Below are positions 35,999-46,037 of a stretch of DNA of 64,000 nt, one piece after another. A program made the translations under genes and the position numbers. The notes below the pieces were generated by a model. That model had not been told where the DNA came from. It searched no databases and worked only from the letters and a program-made list of their open reading frames with translations. The first letter of the stretch is position 1. Each line of letters opens with the position of its first letter. Source of the DNA: Flavobacteriaceae bacterium (lineage in GTDB: Bacteria; Bacteroidota; Bacteroidia; Flavobacteriales; Flavobacteriaceae); NCBI GenBank assembly GCA_030835825.1, contig JAURRA010000015.1, forward strand, positions 1 to 64,000. Direction: 5' to 3'.

Positions 35999-36552
35999 GA
36001 CTTCCATTTGATATTGCATCCAATACTGGGTTTTTGATTTTCCATTGGATCTTCGCTAGCAAGTAAACGATCGATAGCTTGGCTTAAATCCGACCCATCT
36101 GAGATTATTCCATTGCCAGGTCGAGAGCTATCGAGTTGTCCCCGATAAACAAGTTTATTATCGTGGTCAAATAGATAAATGTCAGGTGTACAAGCAGCAT
36201 CATAGGCTTTCGCTATTTCTTGACTTTCATCATAGAGATACGGAAATGCATAGCCCGCTTGTGCGGCATGACGCTTCATTTCTTGAGGGCCATCTTGAGG
36301 ATAGTGAACAGCATCATTGCTCGAGATGCCAACAAACCCGATACCTTCGTTAATATACCTTTCTGTTACGGCTACTAAAATAGGATTGACATGAACTACA
36401 AAAGGGCAGTGGTTACATATAAAAAAGAGGGCAGTTCCTCGGCTGCCTCTAACATCTTTTAGAGACAAAATTTGACCACTTATAGTATCAGGAAGACTGA
36501 AATTGGGTGCCTCGGTACCTAGGGGCAGCATGTTGGATGGTGTTCTTGCCAT
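35995..36552 (-). CDS. Thioredoxin-like redoxin family protein
   Basis: 185 residues from the ATG at 36552 ([12 protein letters not shown]); the open frame upstream overlaps csaA and is not conserved-looking. Thioredoxin/AhpC-TSA fold: [17 protein letters not shown], the redox motif FICNHCPFV (CxxC), the GFVGISSND strand, and [20 protein letters not shown] (in part), the cis-Pro region. Probably a cytoplasmic disulfide reductase or peroxiredoxin-like protein of unknown partner. Divergent from csaA. Confidence 0.87.
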   Translation of the reverse strand: MARTPSNMLPLGTEAPNFSLPDTISGQILSLKDVRGSRGTALFFICNHCPFVVHVNPILVAVTERYINEGIGFVGISSNDAVHYPQDGPQEMKRHAAQAGYAFPYLYDESQEIAKAYDAACTPDIYLFDHDNKLVYRGQLDSSRPGNGIISDGSDLSQAIDRLLASEDPMENQKPSIGCNIKWKS

Positions 36553-36603
36553 GAATTTATTTTGTCGATGATCAAATATCGCAATAAATCGTAACTTTCC
36601 CAC

Positions 36604-36939
36604 ATGAAAGATAGTATTTCCTTTGATGAATTTCAATCCCTCGATATCCGAATAGGCACCATCACAGCAGTTGATGATTTTGCGCATGCACGCAAACCTG
36701 CCTATCAACTGACTATTGATTTTGGTGATTTGGGAATAAAACATTCTTCGGCCCAAATAACCGATTTGTACCAAAAAACAGATTTAATCAACAGACAAAT
36801 CGTGGCTTTAGTTAATATACCACCAAGGCAAATCGCTGGCTTTCAAAGTCAGTGTTTGGTGATTGGTGTTTTAGACAATCAGGGAGTCATTCTCCTAGCT
36901 GCTGAAAACCTTGTGCCTAACGGAAGTCAGGTATCCTAA
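36604..36939 (+). CDS. csaA: tRNA-binding domain protein CsaA
   Basis: 111 residues, the full length of CsaA. OB-fold: FQSLDIRIGTITAVDDFAHARK in part, the FGDLGIKHSSAQITDLY strand-helix, VNIPPRQIAGFQSQCLVIG and AAENLVPNGSQVS. In other bacteria it binds tRNA and is a chaperone-like protein. It is monocistronic between divergent and convergent neighbours. Confidence 0.92.
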   Translation: MKDSISFDEFQSLDIRIGTITAVDDFAHARKPAYQLTIDFGDLGIKHSSAQITDLYQKTDLINRQIVALVNIPPRQIAGFQSQCLVIGVLDNQGVILLAAENLVPNGSQVS

Positions 36940-36940
36940 T

Positions 36941-39457
36941 TTAGAATTCCTCTCTAAAAAAAATGGCGTTGAGCAGAAGTTTGTTGGTTCCAAACCAAAA
37001 AGCACGAAAAGTAGTGTTGTTAACAATACCAACAATTCGCCCTCGACCCATTCTTTGAATTTTGACTGCTGAAGTGCCTTTTAGACTGTCCAAGTTTGTA
37101 GGGGAAATGTAGCCACTCAACAGAGGATTATCGGTATATTGAACGGGATTGTTATAACTGTTTTTATCTGCTTCTAAGAACATAGTACTGTTTCTAAACA
37201 CGGGCAATTCGTCGCCTAAGGTCCCAAAATTGATAGGGTGGGAGCGGTCAATATTTGTGTTAAAAATGGCTCCACCAATCACTTGCGCCCCTTGAAAATT
37301 AGAGCGTTGATCAAAACTCACATCATTCGCAATTTGCTCACTTGATTTGAACTTAGCGTTTATCCATTCTTTTCTTGATAACCATCTCAAAACCGAACCA
37401 TAAGCTACCAGTGTACCGCCATTTTCTACCCAAGATTTGAGGTTTTTTTCTGCTCCGTCAGACAATGAGCCTCTCATGTTAGCAGCGACGAGTACATTAT
37501 ATCTACTCAGATCCATTCTAGACAAATTATTAATATCAAGTTTGCTTATAGGAATATCAAATCGTTGGTCTAACATATGCCACATTTCACCAGCATCGTA
37601 GGGACTTACGCCTTCTCCTACAAATAGTCCAATTTTTGGCATTTTCAAGGTTCTAAATTCTCCACTACCAAGATCAATACCTTGAGTTAGTCCAGAACTT
37701 ACTCCATTAACTTCAATTGGAATATCTGTTAAGGCCTTTTTGACAATGTCATACAACACATCCGATGACATGCTCTGATTTTGTGCGGGGACTAATATGG
37801 TGCCATAGTCATAGCCTTTACCATTTTGACTGAATGGTGCCATCCCCACTTTTAATCGGACGCCATCTTTTAAAAGTCGATAAGCTAATTTTGGGGCATA
37901 ATAATCATGCCATTCAAACAAATAGGCATAATTACTTTTCGAACTGATCATGCCGTCCGACAGGGTAGCATGTGCTATTTCTGCACCCCCCATTTTTGTA
38001 TTGGCGTTCTCGGCAAAATCAAGATTGAAAGCCAACGGAAAACTCCAAGCAGATATGTCATAAAACAGACTGTCCTTAAATGTGGTTCGTCTCTCAAACA
38101 TGGCATTCAAAAGCGCCTCATTTTTTTGATCTTTAGGAATGATGAAGCTTTTCCCAGATTTGAATGTTTGGCCATTGAGGGTGACGTCAGCATCCAATTG
38201 ATGAACCTTGATTTTATGGCGCTTTAAAACGTCTAATAAATGATACATTTTAGAGGTGTCTTTTTGATCACCAACGATAAATGCGTTTGTTTTGGGATTG
38301 TGAATTTGATCTCTACGGGTTTTGAAAAAGTCGTATTGATATTTTAACATATCCTGTCTCATAGCTGATGCAGCCTCAAGAGTCGACAAGGCAGCTGTGA
38401 ATTGATTGCGTATGGTAAAGGGAAATGTCAGTAGGCCATTATCACTTTCTTGTATATGTCCTCTTGAGCTGGCTTGCTCAAACAAAATACCTACACTACC
38501 ATTAATATCGGGAAAAGTAGATCCTTTGCCGTAATAAAAATCATCATAATCCTCTTCGGAATAATACAGAGAGCCAATTTGGTCTAAGGCAGCAGCATGA
38601 TAGGTTCCAATTCTTTGGGTAAGTTCCTGGTTCATCGATGGTGTCAACGGATGGGTACGCTCAGGAATTCCAGGTTGAAAAAAGAAACTTGAGTTTGTGC
38701 CCATTTCATGGTGATCTGTCAGAATATTTGGCATCCATTCGTGAAAAGTTACCAGTCTGGCTCTTGATTCTGGCAATTGCACGGGAAGCCAGTCGCGATT
38801 CATGTCGAACCAATAGTGATTGGTTCTGCCCCCAGGCCATACTTCACTGTACTCGCGATCATTACCATCTGCTGTAAGATTTTTGTTTTTATTGGTGTTA
38901 GCCCAATAGGCAAATCTTTGAAGTCCATCTGGATTGAATGAGGGATCAAACAAAATGATTGTTTGGTTGAGTAAATCTTCAATTTCAGGTCCTTGAGCTG
39001 CTGCAAGATAGTAAGCCACCATAAGCGCAGCATTAGAACCACTAGGTTCATTACCATGTATCGAAAAGCCTTGATATACAACCACTGGGGCTGTATCCAA
39101 GTCCGTCATATCGATATCTTGGGTTGTTTTTTTAAGGTGATTGGTTTGGATACTACCAATTTGAGTGTGATTTTGAGACGATGTAATGGTCAAGAGCAAT
39201 AGGGGACGACCTTCAAAAGTAGTTCCCCGACTGCTCATGGTGATACGATCGGATGCATCGGCAACGGCATGCATGTATTGCACCAGTTTGTCATGGGTTA
39301 CGTGCCATTCTCCAACCTCGTGGCCAATGACCTCCGCTGGTTTGGGGATCTTAGAGTCATAGGACACATTTTGCGGAAGGTAGTAATCCGCAGATAAGTT
39401 AGATTGTCCAAAAGTTTGCCCTGACAGCATTAATAATCCAATGACAAATATTCTCAT
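36941..39457 (-). CDS. Secreted M14-family zinc carboxypeptidase
   Basis: About 838 residues from the ATG at 39457, where a signal peptide starts (MRIFVIGLLMLSGQTFGQ). A carboxypeptidase domain at about 45-330 carries the HGNEPSG zinc motif (HxxE) near residue 135 and a more distal His/Glu set (NILTDHHEMGTN, FEQASSRGH). The C-terminal half (about 400-838) includes a gatase-like segment (VLVAANMRGSLSDGAEKNLKSW in part). Exported to the periplasm or surface; substrate unknown. One bp after csaA's stop, convergently. Confidence 0.87.
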   Translation of the reverse strand: MRIFVIGLLMLSGQTFGQSNLSADYYLPQNVSYDSKIPKPAEVIGHEVGEWHVTHDKLVQYMHAVADASDRITMSSRGTTFEGRPLLLLTITSSQNHTQIGSIQTNHLKKTTQDIDMTDLDTAPVVVYQGFSIHGNEPSGSNAALMVAYYLAAAQGPEIEDLLNQTIILFDPSFNPDGLQRFAYWANTNKNKNLTADGNDREYSEVWPGGRTNHYWFDMNRDWLPVQLPESRARLVTFHEWMPNILTDHHEMGTNSSFFFQPGIPERTHPLTPSMNQELTQRIGTYHAAALDQIGSLYYSEEDYDDFYYGKGSTFPDINGSVGILFEQASSRGHIQESDNGLLTFPFTIRNQFTAALSTLEAASAMRQDMLKYQYDFFKTRRDQIHNPKTNAFIVGDQKDTSKMYHLLDVLKRHKIKVHQLDADVTLNGQTFKSGKSFIIPKDQKNEALLNAMFERRTTFKDSLFYDISAWSFPLAFNLDFAENANTKMGGAEIAHATLSDGMISSKSNYAYLFEWHDYYAPKLAYRLLKDGVRLKVGMAPFSQNGKGYDYGTILVPAQNQSMSSDVLYDIVKKALTDIPIEVNGVSSGLTQGIDLGSGEFRTLKMPKIGLFVGEGVSPYDAGEMWHMLDQRFDIPISKLDINNLSRMDLSRYNVLVAANMRGSLSDGAEKNLKSWVENGGTLVAYGSVLRWLSRKEWINAKFKSSEQIANDVSFDQRSNFQGAQVIGGAIFNTNIDRSHPINFGTLGDELPVFRNSTMFLEADKNSYNNPVQYTDNPLLSGYISPTNLDSLKGTSAVKIQRMGRGRIVGIVNNTTFRAFWFGTNKLLLNAIFFREEF

Positions 39458-39488
39458 TTGGTTTGTTTTAAGAGTGTTAATAAGCATT

Positions 39489-39818
39489 CTAAATATCATC
39501 AAAATTCACATCGGTGAATGGACTGGTAGAGTCTTGATTTGATGACTGATTTTCAGAAGATGCTGCAGTTCTAGATTTGTTTCCCGAGGATTGTATAAAG
39601 CCTAGGGTGTCGCCAAGTAATTCCTGAAATTCAGCCATATCTTCCTGGTAAAGATAAATCTTATGTTTTTTAAATTGAAAACTACCGTCCTCGTTGGTGA
39701 ACTTCTTGCTTTCGGTAATGGTTAGATAATGATCACCTGCCTTGGTTTCTCTAACATCAAAAAAATAGGTGCGACGACCTGCTCGAAGAACTTTTGAATA
39801 TACGGCTTCATTATCCAT
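39489..39818 (-). CDS. DUF3276 / PUR-family DNA/RNA-binding protein
   Basis: 109 residues. The PUR-type nucleic-acid-binding fold seems complete at about 1-75: KVLRAGRRTYFFDVRETKAG, YLTITESKK, KHKIYLYQEDMAEFQELL. The C-terminal 35 residues are Ser/Asn-rich and disordered, ending in SPFTDVNFDDI. Purine-rich ssDNA/RNA binding is inferred from family membership. It lies 85 bp from the ABC exporter and 32 bp upstream of the M14 gene. Confidence 0.88.
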   Translation of the reverse strand: MDNEAVYSKVLRAGRRTYFFDVRETKAGDHYLTITESKKFTNEDGSFQFKKHKIYLYQEDMAEFQELLGDTLGFIQSSGNKSRTAASSENQSSNQDSTSPFTDVNFDDI

Positions 39819-39902
39819 AAGAATTGCGTGTTTGGTATGTGTCTCAAATTTATAAAAAAAATAATCTCAACCTAGCTTTTGTGAGGTTTTTCCCAAATGG
39901 AG

Positions 39903-41648
39903 CTATGAATACTGTTCATTGTATATGAGCTGATAATATCCAGGACTATGCACCAAGTCCTTGTGCCGGCCACTTTGAACAACACTGCCGTTTTCTATGA
40001 CTAAAATGTGATCGGCGTTTTTTATTGAAGATATTCTGTGAGATACGATAATGGTCGTGCGTTTCGCTATGATGGGTTTTAAACTTTTCAATATGCTTTC
40101 TTCTGTTTTTGTGTCTACGGCAGACAAGCAATCATCAAGTAAAAAAATAGTCGGGTTTTTCACAACTGATCTCGCTATGGACATGCGTTGCTTTTGTCCT
40201 CCAGACAGGGTTACGCCGCGCTCGCCAAGTAAGGTGTCATACCCCTTGTTGAAAGATGAGATGTTATTGTGAAGATCAGCGGTTTTTGCGGCTTCAATAA
40301 TTTCATCCTCACTGGCTTCTAGACGGCCGAATCGTATGTTGTTTTTAATAGTATCTGAAAATAAAAAAGCTTCCTGAGTCACATAACCAATTTGTTGTCT
40401 CAAATCATTTAAATTGACTTTTGAAATATCTTGATCGTCTATGTAAATGGTGCCAGAGTCAGGGTCATATAATCTGGCAATGAGATCTAAAATTGACGAT
40501 TTACCCGATCCAGTTTTTCCGATAATGGCCAAGGTTTTTCCCTCTTCTAAGGAGAAACTTAAATTATGAATGGCTTGAATATTAGTGTCAGGATAGGTGA
40601 AGTTTACCTTGTCAAATCGAATAGCCCCTTTTATCGTAAAAGGTGTGTTAGTAGGATTGTTAATTTCGGGTTTAACCAACAAAAAATCATTGATTCTTTT
40701 TTGAGAAGCTTCTGCTTGCTGGATGATGGACGTTACCCAACCTAATGTTGCCACGGGCCAGGTTAGCATATTGACATAAATAAGAAATTCAACAATGGTT
40801 CCAAAGTTTTGAATTGTTCCATCCATATATTGCTGACCTCCGATATATAGCACCAAGATGTTGCTAAAACCAATGAGCAGTAGCATTAAAGGAAAAAAGA
40901 GTGCTTGAACCTTGGTCAAGTCCAATTGCTTGTCACGCTGCGTATTTGCTAGCGTTTGAAACTCTTTATTAGACCAAGGCTCAATGGCGAAAGACTTTAA
41001 GATAGCAATCCCGCTGAATGCCTCTTGCGTGAATGCTGAAAGAGTAGATAGATATTGTTGTACTTCAGTGCTGCGGAGGTGTATCAATCGACTTAGATAA
41101 TAGATACTTAGGGATAATAGGGGTAGAGGGATGATGATATACATCGTTAACGATGGCGCTTCATTGTACATGTTGATAAAGGCAACAATAAACAAGGTCA
41201 CCATATTCATGGTGTACATGATGGCTGGCCCCACATACATACGGACCTTGCTGACATCCTCACTGATGCGACTCATTAAATCTCCGGTACGATTGGCTTT
41301 GTAAAAGCTCAAAGACAACTTTTGGTATTGCTCGTAGATTTCGTTTTTCAAATCATATTCAATGTATCGCGATACATTGATAATGGTTTGTCTCATGAAA
41401 AACGTAAAGAGCCCAGCGAGCAGAGTTGCAGCGACTAAGAGTGAAATATTAAATAAAAGATCGGCTTTGAATTGGTCCAAATTGGAACGATCACTCAAGA
41501 GGTATTTTGAAATCACATCGACCAAATTGCCGATTAATTTAGGTGTAAATAGAGAGAAAACCTTTGCTGCAATAGTTATTAAAATACCAAATAGCATGGA
41601 CCATTTGTATTTTAAGAAATAGGAGTTCAAATAAAGTAGCGCCTTCAT
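39903..41648 (-). CDS. ABC half-exporter with degenerate catalytic site (MdlA-like)
   Basis: 581 residues: a six-helix membrane domain (about 15-300) and an NBD. Walker A is GKTGSGKSS, signature LSGGQKQRMSIARSV and Walker B TIFLLDDCLSAVDT near residue 510, where the usual catalytic Glu is Asp. This is the pattern of the degenerate subunit of heterodimeric exporters (MdlA, TM287-type). A partner gene is not in the window. Probably exports lipids or drugs; otherwise a homodimer with slow ATPase activity. Divergent from the leucine dehydrogenase gene. Confidence 0.9.
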   Translation of the reverse strand: MKALLYLNSYFLKYKWSMLFGILITIAAKVFSLFTPKLIGNLVDVISKYLLSDRSNLDQFKADLLFNISLLVAATLLAGLFTFFMRQTIINVSRYIEYDLKNEIYEQYQKLSLSFYKANRTGDLMSRISEDVSKVRMYVGPAIMYTMNMVTLFIVAFINMYNEAPSLTMYIIIPLPLLSLSIYYLSRLIHLRSTEVQQYLSTLSAFTQEAFSGIAILKSFAIEPWSNKEFQTLANTQRDKQLDLTKVQALFFPLMLLLIGFSNILVLYIGGQQYMDGTIQNFGTIVEFLIYVNMLTWPVATLGWVTSIIQQAEASQKRINDFLLVKPEINNPTNTPFTIKGAIRFDKVNFTYPDTNIQAIHNLSFSLEEGKTLAIIGKTGSGKSSILDLIARLYDPDSGTIYIDDQDISKVNLNDLRQQIGYVTQEAFLFSDTIKNNIRFGRLEASEDEIIEAAKTADLHNNISSFNKGYDTLLGERGVTLSGGQKQRMSIARSVVKNPTIFLLDDCLSAVDTKTEESILKSLKPIIAKRTTIIVSHRISSIKNADHILVIENGSVVQSGRHKDLVHSPGYYQLIYNEQYS

Positions 41649-41694
41649 GAAATTTTTACAAAATTAGGATCTTCAAGGAGGTAAAAATAAACCT

Positions 41695-41725
41695 TTGTGG
41701 AACCGTTAATAAAGTTTTACTTTTG
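41695..41725 (+). promoter_or_regulatory. Bacteroidota-type promoter of the leucine dehydrogenase operon
   Basis: TTG at 41695-41697, a 20 bp spacer and TACTTTTG at 41718-41725, matching the consensus TTG-N19-21-TAnnTTTG. The predicted transcript starts about 41732, and the proposed coding start is 41768. Confidence 0.65.
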
Positions 41726-41767
41726 CGGTGGAAAAACGCAATGATGTTTTCCCAAAAATTTTTTGAC

Positions 41768-42877
41768 ATGATGATTTCAAAAATTGAATCCCAATTCCAA
41801 ACTGAGGCACCTATCTTTGGTCACAACTCATTTGATAATCACGAACAAATTGTTTTTTGCAACGACAAAGATACTGGATTGAAGGCAATAATTGGCATTC
41901 ACAGTACCATCCTTGGCCCTGCTTTGGGTGGAACCAGAATGCGTCGCTACAAGAACGAACAAGAGGCTATTAACGATGTCCTCCGATTGTCTCGCGGCAT
42001 GACCTATAAATCGGCCATTACTGGTTTGAATCTTGGAGGCGGAAAGGCCGTGATAATCGGAGATCCAAAAACCGAAAAGACTCCTGAATTGATGAAGCGA
42101 TTTGGAGAATTTGTTCACGGACTCAGTGGCGCTTACATCACTGCTGAAGATATGGGCATGGAGACAGAAGACATGGACACCATTAGAGATGTAACGCCCT
42201 ATGTTACCGGAATCTCTGAATCGAGAGGTGGTGCCGGCAATCCTTCGCCAGTTACAGCCTATGGCGTTTATATGGGTATGAAGGCAGCCGCAGCTTTTAA
42301 ACACGGGACAGACATTTTGGAAGATAAAGTGATTTTGGTTGAAGGCGTTGGGCATGTTGGCGAAGCTTTGGTGGAACATTTGTCCAATGAGGGTGCCAAA
42401 GTGATGATTACTGACATAGATCAAGATCGGTTGAAATTTGTTAGTGAGCGTTATGGGGCAACCATTTTTTCAGGATCAGACATTTGTTCTCTGAAAATGG
42501 ATATCTATGCACCTTGTGCCCTTGGCGCCTCCATAAATGATTATTCTGCTCAAAACCTACAGGCCGATATCATTGCCGGAGCTGCCAATAATCAATTGGC
42601 TCACGCGGTCAAGCACGGTGAAATTCTTAAATCAAGAGGAATTGTGTACGCCCCCGACTTTTTGATTAATGCCGGAGGAATTATCAATGTATTTGCCGAA
42701 TTGGAAGGTTATGGTCGTCAGGAAATTATGAGCAAAACGAAAAACATTTACCAAATGACTACAAAAATTTTGGAGCGTTCGAGAGATGAAAATATTACTA
42801 CTAATGACGCTGCAATGAGAATGGCTAAAGAAAGAATTGCTCAAGCCAAACAACCCAAATTTCACACCGAAGTTTAA
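41768..42877 (+). CDS. Leucine/phenylalanine/valine-type amino-acid dehydrogenase
   Basis: 369 residues from the ATG at 41768. Family motifs: GTRMRRYKNEQEAINDVLRL (in part), the catalytic LGGGKAVIIGDP Lys, GAYITAEDMGM, and the NAD-binding VEGVGHVGEALVEHL. It catalyses reversible NAD-dependent deamination of branched-chain or aromatic amino acids to 2-oxoacids. Starts further upstream (41723 TTG, 41741 ATG) would be inside or beside the promoter. Directly followed by nusB with a 1 bp overlap. Confidence 0.9.
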   Translation: MMISKIESQFQTEAPIFGHNSFDNHEQIVFCNDKDTGLKAIIGIHSTILGPALGGTRMRRYKNEQEAINDVLRLSRGMTYKSAITGLNLGGGKAVIIGDPKTEKTPELMKRFGEFVHGLSGAYITAEDMGMETEDMDTIRDVTPYVTGISESRGGAGNPSPVTAYGVYMGMKAAAAFKHGTDILEDKVILVEGVGHVGEALVEHLSNEGAKVMITDIDQDRLKFVSERYGATIFSGSDICSLKMDIYAPCALGASINDYSAQNLQADIIAGAANNQLAHAVKHGEILKSRGIVYAPDFLINAGGIINVFAELEGYGRQEIMSKTKNIYQMTTKILERSRDENITTNDAAMRMAKERIAQAKQPKFHTEV

Positions 42878-43842
42878 TGGCAACAAATCAGCAAAGTTTG
42901 CTCACACGCAGACACATTCGCACTAAGGTGATGCAGTTGTTGTTTGCAAATAGCGAAGGAGAACAGGCCAATTTGATTACTGTCAAGTCTTTCCTCAAGG
43001 AGAGTATGTTGGGAGTTTACGACTTTTACCTACTACAATTGGCCCTTTTTATTGGAATTCATAAAAAAGCTAGTCGTCAACTTCAGTTTTACGAGCAGAA
43101 ACACATAGCTCAGGATCAAGAGCGACAAATTTGTGAAAACTTGGTCAAGAACCGTGTTTTAAATCATATTGTCTCAAATGAGTTCATAGCGGCTGAAATT
43201 GAAAGACGTCATATCGATTTATGGAAAAACCATCCAGAATATATAGATTTGGCATTTAAAGCCATTTGGGTCGATGAAAAATTTAGTTCTAAGGCAGTAT
43301 CACCTGCGCCCGATTTTGAAACCGATCGCCTTCAAATGACTGCCTTATTTAAGGAGGTTATTGCACCAAATGAAAAATTACATGACTTTTTAACTGATCA
43401 TCGCTTAACCTGGGATGTCGATTTACCTGTTGTCAATAGTTTACTCCTCAAAAGATTGGCCAAAATTAAGGAGCCAATTGCACCAAATTATTTTATGGTA
43501 GATGTCTTTAATGACCCTGAAGACGAACAATACGCTATTGACTTGTTGACCAAGACCATTTTAAATGCCAATGCCTATCAAGATGAAATTGGTCAAAAAA
43601 CTGAAAACTGGGATCAGGAACGCATCGCTCGTCTGGATATGATCCTACTGCAAATGGCCGTTTGTGAATTTAAGGAGTTTCCTCAACTTCCTGTTCTAGT
43701 GACAATTGACGAATATATAGAATTAGCTAAAGAATTCTCTACACCCAAGAGTAGCGTCTTTATAAATGGGATTTTAGATAAGATTATTAAAGAATACATG
43801 GCCTCCAATACCTTGAATAAGATTGGTCGCGGATTGCTTTAA
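42877..43842 (+). CDS. nusB: Transcription antitermination protein NusB, long form
   Basis: 321 residues, about twice the E. coli length; a long N-terminal part is usual in Bacteroidota. The N-terminal LLTRRHIRTKVMQLLFANS and the C-terminal NusB domain (about 215-305: NWDQERIARLDMILLQMAVCEF in part, LPVLVTIDEYIELAKEFSTP in part, FINGILDKI) show the RNA-binding antitermination fold. It helps rRNA transcription with NusE. Its ATG overlaps the previous stop (TAATG). Confidence 0.93.
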   Translation: MATNQQSLLTRRHIRTKVMQLLFANSEGEQANLITVKSFLKESMLGVYDFYLLQLALFIGIHKKASRQLQFYEQKHIAQDQERQICENLVKNRVLNHIVSNEFIAAEIERRHIDLWKNHPEYIDLAFKAIWVDEKFSSKAVSPAPDFETDRLQMTALFKEVIAPNEKLHDFLTDHRLTWDVDLPVVNSLLLKRLAKIKEPIAPNYFMVDVFNDPEDEQYAIDLLTKTILNANAYQDEIGQKTENWDQERIARLDMILLQMAVCEFKEFPQLPVLVTIDEYIELAKEFSTPKSSVFINGILDKIIKEYMASNTLNKIGRGLL

Positions 43843-43888
43843 AAAAATCACTAAATTTACGCTCGTTAAACCTGAAAATAAAATTATA

Positions 43889-44380
43889 ATGAAAAGAGTA
43901 TTTCTTCTTTCTGCTCTGGGTTTGTTTGTGTTTGCAAGCTCATGTAAAGATAATGCCACATCAAAAGTTAATCCTAACAATGTTGTTCAGGCAGCTGCGC
44001 GTGACTCTCAAGAGATTGTTTATCCTGTAGTAGAGTTTGACAAAGTAGAGCACGACTTTGGTCAAATAACCAATGGAACACCTGTAGAAACAACCTTCAC
44101 CTACACTAATGTTGGTCGCTCACCACTTGTTGTAACTGATATCAAAAGTACTTGCGGATGTACTGTGCCTCAAGATTGGAGCAAAGAACCTTTAGCTCCG
44201 GGGGCTTCAGCACAATTCACCGTTAAGTTTAACGGTAAGGGTGCTAATAAAGTAACCAAGTCCATTACCCTTACAACTAACACAGAGAAAGGTCGTGAAA
44301 TGGTCAAGATTACTGCCTTTATTAAACCGGATGGAACTACTCCAGCGACGCCTCAAATAAGTCCAGCCGTTATTAAATAA
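43889..44380 (+). CDS. DUF1573 lipoprotein
   Basis: 163 residues from the ATG at 43889; upstream in-frame codons lie in the nusB end. Type II signal peptide with a lipobox (ASSC, Cys at about 18). The DUF1573 domain follows: VEFDKVEHDFGQITNGTPVE in part, TNVGRSPLVVTDIKSTCGCT and PGASAQFTVKFNGKG, an Ig-like fold. An envelope lipoprotein of unknown role. The order nusB-DUF1573-yajC is conserved in flavobacteria. Confidence 0.9.
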   Translation: MKRVFLLSALGLFVFASSCKDNATSKVNPNNVVQAAARDSQEIVYPVVEFDKVEHDFGQITNGTPVETTFTYTNVGRSPLVVTDIKSTCGCTVPQDWSKEPLAPGASAQFTVKFNGKGANKVTKSITLTTNTEKGREMVKITAFIKPDGTTPATPQISPAVIK

Positions 44381-44383
44381 ACT

Positions 44384-44668
44384 ATGGAAGGATTAAGTCA
44401 ATTTGCGCCGTTTATCTTGATGTTTGCGGTCTTGTATTTCTTTATGATTGCTCCTCAGATGAAAAGAGCTAAGAAAGAGCGACAGTTTGCGGCAGATATC
44501 AAAAAGGGTGATAAAGTAGTGACAAAAAGCGGCATGCATGGAAAAGTCGCAGAATTGAGTAAAAACGGCACGTGTGTTTTGGACACTATGGCTGGAAAAA
44601 TTCGATTTGAGCTATCAGCTATTTCGATGGAGATGAGTCAAAAAGCCAATAAGCCAGCTGTTGAATAA
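44384..44668 (+). CDS. yajC: Preprotein translocase subunit YajC
   Basis: 94 residues, a single N-terminal membrane helix (residues 8-25, LMFAVLYFFMIAPQMKR) and a KKGDKVVTKSGMHGKV domain, both typical. YajC associates with SecDF. It starts 3 bp after the DUF1573 stop and ends 10 bp before convergent pepT. Confidence 0.95.
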   Translation: MEGLSQFAPFILMFAVLYFFMIAPQMKRAKKERQFAADIKKGDKVVTKSGMHGKVAELSKNGTCVLDTMAGKIRFELSAISMEMSQKANKPAVE

Positions 44669-44678
44669 ACCAGATAAC

Positions 44679-45920
44679 TTATTTTAAATACTTCATGGCG
44701 GTTAATTCTGTAATTCTACAGATGACCGCCATTGCTTTTTGCATGCTTTGGACAGGAACATATTCAAATGGTCCATGGAAATTGTGCCCGCCTGCAAAAA
44801 TATTGGGACAAGGTAGTCCCATATAACTGAGCTGAGAACCATCGGTTCCGCCGCGTATCGGTTTAATCAATGGTTTAATGCCCAGCTGTTTCATAGCTTC
44901 TTCGGCAATGTCTACGATAAACATGACTGGCTCTACCTTTGATTTCATGTTGAAATATTGGTCGTTGAGGTCAAGTTCAACAATGGTTTTGCCGTATTTT
45001 TTGTTGATGTTATCAGCAACTTCTTTGAAGAAGTTTTTTCGCGCTTGAAATTTATCAAAATTATGATCTCGAATGATGTATTCTAAAACTGTTTGATCTA
45101 CGTTGCCGATGCACCGCGACAAATGATAAAATCCTTCGTAGCCCTCTGTCTGCTCTGGGGTTTCGGCTCTTGGAAGGGCATTGATAAATTCTGTGGCGTA
45201 ATACATGGCATTCTCCATCTTGCCTTTAGCGTAGCCAGGATGTACAATTTTACCTTTAATAAAAACCTTGCAGTCTGCAGCATTAAAATTTTCATATTCC
45301 AACTCTCCGATTTGACTGCCGTCAACTGTATAAGCCCATTGAGCTCCAAATTTTTGTACATTAAATTGATACGCCCCTCTGCCTATTTCTTCATCAGGGG
45401 TGAAGCAAATTCTAATTTTACCATGCTTTATCTGCGGGTTATTGATAAGATACTCCATAGCGCAGATGATTTCTGTGACTCCTGCCTTGTCGTCGGCTCC
45501 TAACAGGGTCGTTCCATCGGTAGTAACAATTGTCTGGCCGGTGTAAAGCAACAGGTCTTCGAAATCAGCAGGAGATAAAAACATATTCGGAACGCCTTTT
45601 AAGGGAATAGGCATGCCGTCATAATTCTCAATGATTTGCGGCTTAACATCGGCGCCTGTAAAATCAGGGGTAGTGTCAAAATGGGAAACAAAACCTATGG
45701 TAGGAACCTCATGGTCAACATTTGAAGGTAAAGTAGCCATGACATAGGAATTTTCGTCTATGTCGACCTCAGTCATTCCTATTTGCTTGAGTTCTTCACA
45801 CAACAAATGTGCCAAGTCCCATTGCTTGGTACTGCTCGGTGTGCTGCTGGATTCTGGATCAGACTCAGTGTCGATCTGGACATACCTTAAAAATCTGTTG
45901 AGAAGTTTTTGTTCAGTCAT
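44679..45920 (-). CDS. pepT: Peptidase T (tripeptide aminopeptidase)
   Basis: 413 residues. M20B features: the first zinc ligand in [12 protein letters not shown] (HxD), [10 protein letters not shown], the catalytic-Glu segment [26 protein letters not shown] and the terminal metal ligand in [13 protein letters not shown] dinuclear-zinc exopeptidase that cleaves N-terminal residues from tripeptides in the cytoplasm. The N-terminus overlaps the region of the divergent pyrD frame, but the pyrD start is inside 46038. Confidence 0.95.
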   Translation of the reverse strand: MTEQKLLNRFLRYVQIDTESDPESSSTPSSTKQWDLAHLLCEELKQIGMTEVDIDENSYVMATLPSNVDHEVPTIGFVSHFDTTPDFTGADVKPQIIENYDGMPIPLKGVPNMFLSPADFEDLLLYTGQTIVTTDGTTLLGADDKAGVTEIICAMEYLINNPQIKHGKIRICFTPDEEIGRGAYQFNVQKFGAQWAYTVDGSQIGELEYENFNAADCKVFIKGKIVHPGYAKGKMENAMYYATEFINALPRAETPEQTEGYEGFYHLSRCIGNVDQTVLEYIIRDHNFDKFQARKNFFKEVADNINKKYGKTIVELDLNDQYFNMKSKVEPVMFIVDIAEEAMKQLGIKPLIKPIRGGTDGSQLSYMGLPCPNIFAGGHNFHGPFEYVPVQSMQKAMAVICRITELTAMKYLK

Positions 45921-46011
45921 GCTTCTGTAATTGTTGATATCATGTCAAAAATACTTTATAAGATTCAACTTGCCATAAGTATAACGGCTTTTTTAATTTG
46001 GCCGTTTAAAG

Positions 46012-46019
46012 TACCTTTG
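46012..46019 (+). promoter_or_regulatory. Putative -7 box for pyrD
   Basis: TACCTTTG matches TAnnTTTG, 18 bp upstream of the chosen pyrD ATG (46038). It lies within a longer open frame that reaches back to 45909, which supports the later start. TTG at the usual distance is missing. Confidence 0.45.
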
Positions 46020-46037
46020 TCGGACTTACACCGGCGT

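Noticed and set aside
36553-36774. N-terminal extension of the thioredoxin-like protein
   Set aside because: The added 74 codons are antisense to csaA; the redoxin domain begins right after the ATG at 36552.
41828-42424. A 198-codon minus-strand frame opposite the leucine dehydrogenase gene
   Set aside because: Antisense shadow of a strongly conserved coding region; the translated product shows no domain.
45909-46037. N-terminal extension of PyrD
   Set aside because: Class 2 enzymes begin at the MYKKLISP segment; a TAnnTTTG box sits inside the extension and it would overlap pepT.
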